The notes below the pieces were generated by a model. That model worked only from the letters and a program-made list of their open reading frames with translations, made no database searches and was not told the DNA's origin. Position numbers and translations under genes: made by a program. 6,073 bases of DNA from an uncultured Bdellovibrio sp. (lineage in GTDB: Bacteria; Bdellovibrionota; Bdellovibrionia; Bdellovibrionales; Bdellovibrionaceae). Location of the stretch: the NCBI RefSeq assembly GCF_946478835.1, contig NZ_CAMLDV010000192.1, positions 1-6,073 on the forward strand, in the 5' to 3' direction. Positions 1 through 5,432 of the stretch are shown piece after piece. Numbering within the stretch: position 1 is the stretch's first letter; each line of letters opens with the position of its first letter.

Positions 1-119
1 AAACGCATCGCGCGGCTTTAAAAAGCGCAGCCCGGGATATCTATTTGGTAAAAAGAAAGAATAGAGAAGAAACCAAGGAAATGAAAACCATAGCAAGAAT
101 TCTACGCAAGCGTTGCTAA
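1..119 (+). other. Window edge: possible 3' end of an upstream gene, frame undecided
   Basis: Two forward frames are open from the left edge. One runs from base 2 to a TAG at 62-64 and would end in a short basic tail (…YLFGKKKE). The other runs from base 3 to a TAA at 117-119 and would give a 38-residue lysine/arginine-rich tail (…ARILRKRC). Neither is long enough to show coding character, and nothing in either is recognisable. The first forward frame stops at 19-21, and I see no reverse-strand start that stays open. The segment could equally be non-coding. A small hairpin, GCGTT (110-114) / AACGC (119-123), lies at its end but has no T-run after it, so I do not call it a terminator. Confidence 0.3.
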
Positions 120-163
120 ACGCCAACCTAAGCCTTTATTGTTGATCCCAAGTCAAAAATGAA

Positions 164-193
164 TTGAATTTTCACGTCTTAATCGGCAATAAA
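164..193 (+). promoter_or_regulatory. Candidate sigma-70 promoter of the aldo/keto reductase gene
   Basis: TTGAAT (164-169, four of six against TTGACA) is followed after 18 bases by AATAAA (188-193, four of six against TATAAT). This lies in an AT-rich stretch about 40 bases upstream of the start codon. The match is weak. It is listed because it is the best-placed pair in the gap and the gene needs a promoter unless it is read from the left neighbour. Confidence 0.25.
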
Positions 194-233
194 TTTTTGG
201 CTACTATGAGGGAGCAATATAAAGGAGAACAAA

Positions 234-1034
234 ATGCAAATCCCTCAAATCGGTTTAGGAACTTTTCGTCTTAAAGGTGTCGAAGCTCAAAATTCAGTTT
301 TAACAGGTCTTGAGCTTGGATATCGTCACATCGACACAGCCCAGATCTATGACAACGAAAAAGATGTCGGCGCGGCTCTCAAAAAATCTAAAGTCGCTCG
401 CGAAAATATTTTTCTCACAACAAAAGTATGGACGGCGAATCTTTCCAAAGAAAAACTCATCCCAAGTCTCAAAGAAAGCCTGCAGAAATTAGGAACTCAG
501 GATGTGGACCTTACATTGATTCACTGGCCGTCACCAAAAAATGAAATTCCGCTGCGTGAAACTCTCGAGGCACTTCAAGAAGCGAAGAGTCTTGGGCTAA
601 CGAAAAACATCGGACTTTCAAATTTCACTGTGGCGCAAATGAAGGAAGCGTTGGAGATCGTTGGCAAGAACACTCTTTTGACGAATCAAATTGAAGTTCA
701 TCCATTCCTACAGAATAAAAAAGTCATCGATTTCAGTAAAACATACGGAATTAAAGTCACGGCTTACATGCCATTGGCCTACGGCAGAGTGATGAAGGAC
801 GAAGTGCTTCAGGGGCTTGCGAAAAAATACGAGACAACACCCGCCGAGATTGCATTGTCATGGTTGCTCGATCAAGACATGGTCGTCATTCCGTCTTCGA
901 CCAAAAAAGAAAACCTTCTTGCGAATCTCAAAGTCCGCAAGGGTTTGTTAACATCTGATGATTTTAAAGATATCGAGAAATTAGATCGGGGAGAACGCTT
1001 GGCAAATCCGGATTTTGCACCGGCGTGGGACTAG
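234..1034 (+). CDS. dkgB: Aldo/keto reductase, DkgB-like (2,5-diketo-D-gluconate reductase B family)
   Basis: Encodes a 266-residue cytoplasmic NADPH-dependent aldo/keto reductase, a single (beta/alpha)8 barrel. Visible landmarks in order: GLGTFRL near the N-terminus; the catalytic tetrad Asp34 (HIDTA), Tyr39 (QIYDNE), Lys64 (TTKVW) and His97 (LIHWPSP); GLSNF; NQIEVHPF; YMPLAYG; and the cofactor-binding stretch IPSSTKKENL near 220-229. Length and these blocks match E. coli DkgB (267 aa), which reduces 2,5-diketogluconate, methylglyoxal and beta-keto esters in vitro. The C-terminus (…PAWD) also resembles the DkgB end. The start is fixed by AAAGGAG at 221-227, six bases before the ATG. The gene ends one base before the stop of the convergent gene. 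The family assignment is firm. The true substrate is inferred; general aldehyde detoxification is as likely as sugar-acid reduction. Confidence 0.93.
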   Translation: MQIPQIGLGTFRLKGVEAQNSVLTGLELGYRHIDTAQIYDNEKDVGAALKKSKVARENIFLTTKVWTANLSKEKLIPSLKESLQKLGTQDVDLTLIHWPSPKNEIPLRETLEALQEAKSLGLTKNIGLSNFTVAQMKEALEIVGKNTLLTNQIEVHPFLQNKKVIDFSKTYGIKVTAYMPLAYGRVMKDEVLQGLAKKYETTPAEIALSWLLDQDMVVIPSSTKKENLLANLKVRKGLLTSDDFKDIEKLDRGERLANPDFAPAWD

Positions 1035-1035
1035 C

Positions 1036-1755
1036 TTACTTGCATTGCAAAAGTTCTGTCGTTTTTAGATTTGCCAGTTGCTTATAGAGATCCGCAATTA
1101 ACTGCATATTTTGATATGTCGTTAATGTCCAAGCGTTATCCAAAGCTCCTAACGTCAATCCATCGAGCAGTTGGTTGGGGGCTTTTTCGATCAAAGCGGA
1201 TTGCTGTTGACGTAAGACTTCGATGCGGGATTTGATTTGCTCTTCAGACATGGTGATGAGGATTTTGTTTTCATGCTCTAGCTTTTCTGCCACTTTGGAT
1301 TCTCTATTTTGCAAATCCAGAATAGTCCACGCCACTACAGAAGACACCGGAGGCATTGTGATGGCTGGGCTCGCAGCTATCAGAGCTCCACTTAAAAATT
1401 GATTTTGGATTCTATTAGCAATGAACTGCGCTGTGCCTTCCATAAAATTGGAATGAGCCGCTCCCGCTTTTCCGACAATACCATAAGACGACGCGCCCTC
1501 TGCTGCCACCATGCTTTCGGCGATAAATAACAAAGCCATGCTGCCGACCGCAAGGACAACAGAGTTGTAGTGGTCCTTGCTTGCACCCTCGTGCATTTCT
1601 TTAAAACTGTCTGCAACAACCTGCATATCTTGGGCTTGCATGTGATAAGCCCGTGCATGGCGGGCCAGAATTTCTTTATCACAGTTTTGGGCCTGGGCCG
1701 TTCCGTAAGAGAAAACCAAAGAAAGAGCGGTCAGAGCTGAAACAAAGCGGTTCAT
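1036..1755 (-). CDS. Exported protein of unknown family with two hydrophobic segments and a C-terminal helical region
   Basis: I do not recognise this family. The frame opens at an ATG at 1773, but that codon has no ribosome binding site and lies inside the upstream gene. The ATG at 1755 has AAAAGGA five bases upstream, so I use it (239 aa). Numbering from the longer form, a signal peptide covers residues 7-29 (MNRFVSAL…AQA) with likely cleavage before QNCDKE. The mature chain has a polar helical stretch (31-66), a hydrophobic segment (71-91), a glycine/alanine-rich part, a second hydrophobic stretch (126-154), a charged probable coiled coil (156-195) and a final helical part. Its only two cysteines, 31 and 244, sit at opposite ends and could be disulfide-linked in the periplasm. 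It lies 10 bases after the M23 peptidase gene, so co-expression is likely. An envelope or peptidase-partner role is inference only. Confidence 0.8.
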   Translation of the reverse strand: MNRFVSALTALSLVFSYGTAQAQNCDKEILARHARAYHMQAQDMQVVADSFKEMHEGASKDHYNSVVLAVGSMALLFIAESMVAAEGASSYGIVGKAGAAHSNFMEGTAQFIANRIQNQFLSGALIAASPAITMPPVSSVVAWTILDLQNRESKVAEKLEHENKILITMSEEQIKSRIEVLRQQQSALIEKAPNQLLDGLTLGALDNAWTLTTYQNMQLIADLYKQLANLKTTELLQCK

Positions 1756-1770
1756 GAGTATCCTTTTAAA
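1756..1770 (-). promoter_or_regulatory. Ribosome binding site deciding the start of the exported unknown gene, overlapping the M23 stop
   Basis: Read on the minus strand, AAAAGGATACTC precedes the ATG at 1755. The purine core is five bases from that codon and shares bases with the TAA of the M23 gene (1768-1766). The longer start at 1773 has only an AT-rich sequence without a GGA core before it. The arrangement suggests translational coupling: ribosomes finishing the peptidase gene arrive at the next initiation site. Confidence 0.7.
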
Positions 1771-2845
1771 CATTGAAATGAAATGACTGAAAGAAAGCAG
1801 CCACGATTTGCAGCATGGACCCGATAAAGTTTCTTGGGTTCACGGCCGTATAACCGCGTTTGTTTTGCACGTGAGTCTCAAAGTGCAAGTGAGGAGCAGT
1901 GCCAATTCCCGTGTTGCCAGAAAGAGCAATCAAATCACCTTGGTTCACGCTGGCACCGGCTTTGGTTTTAAACGCTGAAAGATGCGCATACAAAGTTTCA
2001 AGTTTTGCATTTGGATGAACCACGATCACGTAGTTGCCATAACCCGAAACTTTCTTTGTAAGACGATTTCTCTCGGTACGAGTTGCGAGAACTTTTCCTG
2101 AATAAACGCTCACAACCTGAGTGCCAATACCCGCGCGAAGGTCAATACCCTTATGCAGGCGGTTGATTTTTAAAACAGGGTGGCGGCGCATTCCGAATTC
2201 ACTTGTCGCTACGATGCAGCCCTTGCCGCAATTTTTAATCGGACTGATGATCGTCTCTGTAGATCCTGCTTTATCGACAATACCAAACTCTTCGCGGTCT
2301 TTACGAAGACGGTCAATTTCTTTAGCCAAAGAGTTCATCTTACTAAGAGTGTTTGCAATTTTATATTCAAAGAACGATTGTCTGATAGCATTTCCGTTAC
2401 TTTCTAAAGACGACGCTTGGCGCAGATCCGGCAGGGAAATACAGAAGTCCGTGCGGTCAATGACGTCAGAAGAACGAAGGTCTTCATCAAGCACGTCGAC
2501 CACGCGAATTCCGCAAGCCCACCCCAGGCGTGACTTCTGAATATTTTTTTGTCCTGGAATAATATAAGGATAGTTCACGCGCTCAGGGCTGCTTTGTGCA
2601 AGAGTCAAAGAATCATTAATGTCTTTAATATCGATAGCAAGAATGGTGTCTTCAGGAACGTTCAACTGAGACGTGAGGGCACGATCGCCGTTCGGCATTT
2701 CCGTAGCAAGAAAAAGATGAATGGAGTTGTTTGTCTTTAAGTAGAGAGTTCCATCCATTTCATCTGCGGCATGAGCGAAGCTGACAGGAGCCACAGCGAG
2801 GAATAAAACGCTACTCATTAGCTGAGATATAAACTTTCTTTGCAT
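1766..2845 (-). CDS. Exported M23/LytM zinc metallopeptidase (predicted peptidoglycan endopeptidase)
   Basis: Encodes 359 residues. A signal peptide (1-26, basic MQRK start, hydrophobic core, AHA before ADE) predicts export to the periplasm or outside. Residues 27-160 form a domain I cannot name, with Cys111 and Cys135. Residues about 160-188 look like a short charged coiled coil. The LytM peptidase domain spans about 203-342: SEFGMRRHP, the first metal motif HKGID (His231, Asp235), YAHLS (His288) and HLHFE (His319, His321). All five expected residues are present, so it should be an active zinc enzyme that cuts peptide cross-links in peptidoglycan, unlike inactive activators of the EnvC type. 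A second cysteine pair (206, 210) sits at the domain entrance, and a hydrophobic tail follows it. GGAGGAA just before the ATG fixes the start. It heads a unit with the exported unknown gene. The exact bond cut and the role of the N-terminal domain are unknown. Confidence 0.92.
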   Translation of the reverse strand: MQRKFISQLMSSVLFLAVAPVSFAHAADEMDGTLYLKTNNSIHLFLATEMPNGDRALTSQLNVPEDTILAIDIKDINDSLTLAQSSPERVNYPYIIPGQKNIQKSRLGWACGIRVVDVLDEDLRSSDVIDRTDFCISLPDLRQASSLESNGNAIRQSFFEYKIANTLSKMNSLAKEIDRLRKDREEFGIVDKAGSTETIISPIKNCGKGCIVATSEFGMRRHPVLKINRLHKGIDLRAGIGTQVVSVYSGKVLATRTERNRLTKKVSGYGNYVIVVHPNAKLETLYAHLSAFKTKAGASVNQGDLIALSGNTGIGTAPHLHFETHVQNKRGYTAVNPRNFIGSMLQIVAAFFQSFHFNV

Positions 2846-2861
2846 ACGTTCCTCCAGACTG

Positions 2862-2879
2862 CTTCGCGGAATTGCGAAG
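2862..2879 (-). promoter_or_regulatory. Hairpin in the 5' leader of the M23 gene
   Basis: CTTCGC (2862-2867) and GCGAAG (2874-2879) form a perfect six-base stem around a six-base loop. It lies seven bases upstream of the GGAGG core of the M23 gene (2855-2851). There is no T-run after it on either strand, so it does not look like a terminator. It could shield or position the ribosome binding site or stabilise the leader. A chance hairpin of this size is possible. Confidence 0.35.
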
Positions 2880-2915
2880 AACAGGCCGGAAAGGAGACGG
2901 TAGGGAGCTCATTAA

Positions 2916-2943
2916 ATTCGATCTCACCCAAAAAGAGTGTCAA
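2916..2943 (-). promoter_or_regulatory. Predicted sigma-70 promoter for the M23 / exported-protein unit
   Basis: On the minus strand a perfect TTGACA (2943-2938) is followed after 16 bases by TCGAAT (2921-2916, four of six against TATAAT). Transcription would begin near 2909, leaving a leader of about 64 bases that contains the CTTCGC hairpin and the ribosome binding site. The site lies in the 126-base gap after the pirin gene, so the M23 unit need not depend on pirin transcription. Confidence 0.45.
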
Positions 2944-2971
2944 ACAGCTAGTGAGGTGACTACAAAAGTTG

Positions 2972-3853
2972 TCACTCTGCCGGTAACGGAATGATGTCGG
3001 TCTCTCCGGGGACTTGCGGAAAGCTTCCGTCACGCCACTGTTGTTTTGCGTTTTCGATTTTTTCTTTGGATGACGAAACATAGTTCCAATAAATGTGCCG
3101 AGGTTCGGGGAAAGCTTCTCCACCTAAAACAACAAAGCGAGTGTCTTCAGTTGCCGTGACTTTCAATGACGAATCTTTTTCGAGCACAACGAAATCATCC
3201 GGATTGATTCTCTTCTCACCCACAGACAGCTGTCCTTTGATGATGTAAAAAGCCAACTCGTGTGTTCCCGGATCATATTCGAACGTTTGATCTTTCTTTA
3301 AGCTCACATCCATAAAGAAAAGCGGGGAGTAAGCGTTCACCGGAGATTTTTTGTCGAACGCACTCCCGGCTACGAGCACCACGTCCGCACCGTTCACCTG
3401 AAAGCGCGGAATGCTTTCTTGCGGGTGATGCGTGAAAGAAGGTTCTGTGTCTTCATCTTTCAGTGGCAACGCCACCCAAAACTGCAAGAGATGTAAGCGG
3501 TGAGCTTTGTCGCGCAACTCTTCCGGCATGCGCTCTGAGTGAGAAATGCCTTTTCCTGCCGTCATCCAGTTGACGTCTCCCGGAGAGAGCACTTGTTTGT
3601 TTCCAAGGCTGTCATGGTGTAAAACCTGACCCTCTAGAAGATAGCTCAGAGTAGACAACCCAATGTGAGGATGAGGACGAACATCTATACCTTGGCCCGC
3701 GGAGAAGTCTGTCGCAGGAAAATAATCGAAAAAGATAAAAGGCCCCACCATGCGCTTCTTCGCGTAGGGAATCAAACGGTGCACAACGGGACCACCCACA
3801 GAGACTAAGCGCGGTGCAATCTCCATAAGAATATTATTTTGTGTGGTACTCAT
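2972..3853 (-). CDS. Pirin family bicupin protein
   Basis: Encodes a 293-residue cytoplasmic pirin. The N-terminal cupin shows GPFIFFDYF (37-45), DVRPHPHIGLSTL (57-69), an EGQVLHHDS turn and GDVNWMTAGKGISHSE (92-107). The four iron ligands of characterised pirins are all present: His61, His63, His105 and Glu107. The C-terminal pirin domain follows, ending in the family-typical GGEAFPEPRHIYWNYVSSS block and a basic/acidic tail. Pirins bind a single non-heme iron. Different members act as quercetin dioxygenases or as redox-sensing binding partners of other proteins, so the function here cannot be fixed from sequence. AAAGGGGG (3867-3860), six bases before the ATG, supports the start. A stem GTGAC (2956-2960) / GTCAC (2971-2975) overlaps the stop codon but lacks a T-run, so termination before the M23 gene is uncertain. 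It diverges from the AMP nucleosidase gene. Confidence 0.93.
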   Translation of the reverse strand: MSTTQNNILMEIAPRLVSVGGPVVHRLIPYAKKRMVGPFIFFDYFPATDFSAGQGIDVRPHPHIGLSTLSYLLEGQVLHHDSLGNKQVLSPGDVNWMTAGKGISHSERMPEELRDKAHRLHLLQFWVALPLKDEDTEPSFTHHPQESIPRFQVNGADVVLVAGSAFDKKSPVNAYSPLFFMDVSLKKDQTFEYDPGTHELAFYIIKGQLSVGEKRINPDDFVVLEKDSSLKVTATEDTRFVVLGGEAFPEPRHIYWNYVSSSKEKIENAKQQWRDGSFPQVPGETDIIPLPAE

Positions 3854-3898
3854 ATTATGCCCCCTTTTATTCTATTCAAAGTCATGTTAGCTTAGGTC
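3854..3898. promoter_or_regulatory. 45-base divergent intergenic region between pirin and AMP nucleosidase genes
   Basis: This gap must serve both divergent genes. On the minus strand TAGAAT (3874-3869, five of six against TATAAT) directly abuts the pirin ribosome binding site. A start from it would fall inside that site, so it is probably not the pirin -10. On the plus strand TATTCT (3868-3873) is the best -10-like hexamer, without a good -35. GTCATG occurs twice at a 15-base interval (3881-3886, 3896-3901). At least one promoter probably lies inside the opposite gene. Confidence 0.35.
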
Positions 3899-4672
3899 AT
3901 GAAAACAAAAAAAGAAATAGTTGATAATTGGTTGCCTCGCTACACAGGCGTACCCCTCAATGAATTTGGTCAGTACATTTTGCTTACAAACTTCGGCAAT
4001 TACGTAAAGATGTTTGCCGATCAATTCAATGTTCCCGTGCGCGGACTTGATAAGCCCATGCAAACAGCAACAGCCGAAAACATCACGATCATGAACTTCG
4101 GAATGGGCAGTGCTCTTGCCGCCACTTGCATGGATCTTCTGTCAGCCATCAATCCGAAAGCCGCTTTGTTCCTTGGTAAGTGCGGCGGTATCAAAAAGAA
4201 AAACCAGCTTGGTGACTTTGTTCTTCCTATCGCGGCCATTCGCGGTGAAGGAACAAGTAATGAATATCTCCCGGCAGAGATTCCGGCTCTTCCGTCGTTC
4301 CGTTTGCAAAAAGCAGTTTCCTCGATGATCGCAAAACATCAATGCGATTATTGGACAGGCACGGTTTACACAACAAATCGCCGCGTGTGGGAACACGATG
4401 ATCAATTCAAAGATTATCTGACAAAAACACGTGCGATGGCAGTGGATATGGAAACAGCGACGATCTTCGTAACGGGTTTCGTGAATGAAATTCCGCGCGG
4501 TGCCCTGTTGCTTGTGTCTGACAATCCGATGATTCCAGACGGTGTGAAGACAGAAGAGAGTGATAAAAAAGTCACTGCGAACTATGTCGAAAAGCATTTG
4601 AGCATCGGTATTGACGCTCTTCGCGAGCTTCGTGACTCCGGTGAGTCGGTGAAGCATTTGCGTTGGGATTGA
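3899..4672 (+). CDS. amn: AMP nucleosidase, short form (PNP/UDP phosphorylase superfamily)
   Basis: Encodes 257 residues resembling the short putative AMP nucleosidases, which hydrolyse AMP to adenine and ribose 5-phosphate in purine salvage and adenylate-pool control. Visible marks are NFGMGSA (66-72), the phosphate-binding-like LGKCGGI (92-98), the nucleoside-site block VDMETATIF (182-190) and LLLVSDNPM (203-211) with the catalytic-type aspartate after serine. The C-terminus VKHLRWD also fits the family as I know it. The E. coli enzyme is nearly twice as long and carries an extra N-terminal domain that is absent here, so the ATP/phosphate regulation of the E. coli enzyme should not be assumed. 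The ATG is preceded only by a weak TTAGGT (3892-3897). The next in-frame ATG would remove conserved sequence, so I keep this one. No clear terminator follows; an AT-only stem (AATTTA 4683-4688 / TAAATT 4696-4701) lacks a T-run. Confidence 0.88.
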   Translation: MKTKKEIVDNWLPRYTGVPLNEFGQYILLTNFGNYVKMFADQFNVPVRGLDKPMQTATAENITIMNFGMGSALAATCMDLLSAINPKAALFLGKCGGIKKKNQLGDFVLPIAAIRGEGTSNEYLPAEIPALPSFRLQKAVSSMIAKHQCDYWTGTVYTTNRRVWEHDDQFKDYLTKTRAMAVDMETATIFVTGFVNEIPRGALLLVSDNPMIPDGVKTEESDKKVTANYVEKHLSIGIDALRELRDSGESVKHLRWD

Positions 4673-4751
4673 TTTCGCGCAAAATTTAAACTCTCTAAAT
4701 TCCAAATTCGTGCAGGTTTTGTAGCATGTGAACCATTGCGAGGAGGCCTGC

Positions 4752-5237
4752 ATGAAATGGATAATTCTATTTCTTACCGTCTTTTCTTTATCTCAAAGTT
4801 TTGCCGCTGATAATCTGCCTCGGCCTTTGCCGGACGATCCTTATCCGCAAGAGCCTTATCCCGGAGAACCTCCGCCTTCACGCCCAGAGCCACCTCCACC
4901 ACGCCAGGAAATTTTGTACTCCATTGGCATTGGTGAGACGGGCCGTTTCGGCGCACGCACGTATCAATTCTTTCCGCGACCGGATTTAAATCGCGTCACG
5001 AAAATTCGTTTAGTGGGTGCACGAAACAATATTGAGATTAAAGAAGTCAGAATTATTTATGCTGATAATTCAGGTGAACGATACGAACGTTCACTTCCCG
5101 GGGATCTGAATGCGGGAGGAGTCCGCGAAGCTTATTTGGATGGACGTCGCATTTATCGCATTGAAATCACGGCCTCGTCTTCGTATTTCTGGAAAAAGCC
5201 GGGGAGCTACCGAGTGGACATCACGGCTGTGAGATAA
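4752..5237 (+). CDS. Small exported protein: proline-rich linker plus C-terminal beta domain
   Basis: Translated from the ATG at 4752 (161 aa), which has GAGGAGG at 4740-4746 with a five-base spacer. An in-frame GTG at 4728 would put eight polar residues before the signal peptide and has no comparable site. A signal peptide (1-18, MKWIILFLTVFSLSQSFA) ends before ADN. There is no lipobox cysteine, so it should be soluble in the periplasm or outside. Residues 23-50 are a proline-rich linker containing two PYP-E units (PYPQE, PYPGE) and a PPPP run. Residues 53-161 alternate hydrophobic and charged residues in short strands (VTKIRLVGA, IEIKEVRIIYADN, RRIYRIEITA, YRVDITAV), as in a beta sandwich. 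The pattern recalls the DUF2541/YaaI-type domains, but that is an impression, not a match. The mature protein has no cysteine and no catalytic motif. A surface-exposed or binding role is possible. Confidence 0.85.
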   Translation: MKWIILFLTVFSLSQSFAADNLPRPLPDDPYPQEPYPGEPPPSRPEPPPPRQEILYSIGIGETGRFGARTYQFFPRPDLNRVTKIRLVGARNNIEIKEVRIIYADNSGERYERSLPGDLNAGGVREAYLDGRRIYRIEITASSSYFWKKPGSYRVDITAVR

Positions 5238-5255
5238 CAAGTGCACTTTTTTTGA

Positions 5256-5334
5256 GCATGAAAATTAGATATGAAAATAGAAAAAGCTCTCGCTTTCATC
5301 GGGTGCTTTTTCTTATTTTCACCTTTTTTCATGC
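5256..5334. repeat. 79-base nested inverted repeat between the proline-rich protein gene and the TTG-start gene
   Basis: Outer arms GCATGAAAA (5256-5264) and TTTTCATGC (5326-5334) are exact complements. Inside them GAAAAT (5273-5278) pairs with ATTTTC (5315-5320), AGAAAAAGC (5279-5287) with GCTTTTTCT (5305-5313), and CTCG (5289-5292) with CGGG (5300-5303, one G-U). The only interruptions are a bulged T at 5314, a T-T mismatch (5288/5304) and an internal loop of 8 versus 5 bases. The apical loop is 5293-5299. One strand is purine-rich and the other pyrimidine-rich. Confidence 0.8.
5279..5320 (+). terminator. Probable intrinsic terminator, possibly working in both directions
   Basis: The inner hairpin AGAAAAAGC…GCTTTTTCT is followed by TATTTTC and a further six-T run (5324-5329). 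The opposite strand offers the same stem with a T-rich tail. It lies about 40 bases after the stop of the proline-rich protein gene and before the promoter of the next gene, where a terminator is expected. The stem is mostly A-T, so it is weaker than a classic GC-rich terminator. A separate palindrome plus seven T residues (AAGTGCACTT from 5239, T-run 5247-5253) sits closer to the stop and may add to it. Confidence 0.55.
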
Positions 5335-5344
5335 AATTAACATG

Positions 5345-5373
5345 TTGTGTCATTCTGAAAACTGCGATATAAC
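5345..5373 (+). promoter_or_regulatory. Predicted sigma-70 promoter of the acidic/basic unknown gene
   Basis: TTGTGT (5345-5350) and TATAAC (5368-5373, five of six against TATAAT) are separated by exactly 17 bases. Transcription would begin near 5380, giving a leader of about 50 bases. The site begins just after the long inverted repeat, so this gene looks like an independent transcription unit. The -35 is poor and the -10 is good. Confidence 0.5.
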
Positions 5374-5416
5374 TGGGCCCACTTTGAATCAATACACAAT
5401 TGAATGATGCACTTTT

Positions 5417-5432
5417 GGGGAGGCTCGCTTTG
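5417..5432 (+). promoter_or_regulatory. Ribosome binding site and TTG start codon of the acidic/basic unknown gene
   Basis: GGGGAGG (5417-5423), a six-base spacer and TTG (5430-5432) make a strong initiation site. The frame could open earlier at TTG 5400, but that codon lies upstream of the GGGGAGG and has no site of its own. The first in-frame ATG (5451) has only a weak CAGG before it. TTG is therefore the best supported start. Confidence 0.65.

Noticed and set aside
1753..1773. Longer N-terminus (MFKRIL…) for the exported unknown protein
   Set aside because: There is no ribosome binding site before ATG 1773, while ATG 1755 has AAAAGGA at proper spacing and gives a normal signal peptide.
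2121..2540. 139-codon forward frame inside the M23 gene
   Set aside because: It is a shadow of the peptidase gene, whose catalytic motifs prove the other frame.
2956..2975. GTGAC/GTCAC stem at the pirin stop as a terminator
   Set aside because: The stem is short and no T-run follows on the transcribed strand.
2818..3123. 101-codon reverse frame bridging the pirin end and M23 start
   Set aside because: It overlaps conserved pirin C-terminal sequence in another frame and covers the predicted M23 promoter.
3881..3901. GTCATG repeated at a 15-base interval as an operator
   Set aside because: Six-base units, one including the start codon, are too short to separate from chance; only noted within the intergenic entry.
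4142..4753. 203-codon reverse-strand open frame opposite the AMP nucleosidase gene
   Set aside because: It is antisense to a well-supported enzyme gene, its product has no recognisable pattern (rich in Cys/His/Phe as expected from antisense), and no ribosome binding site stands out.
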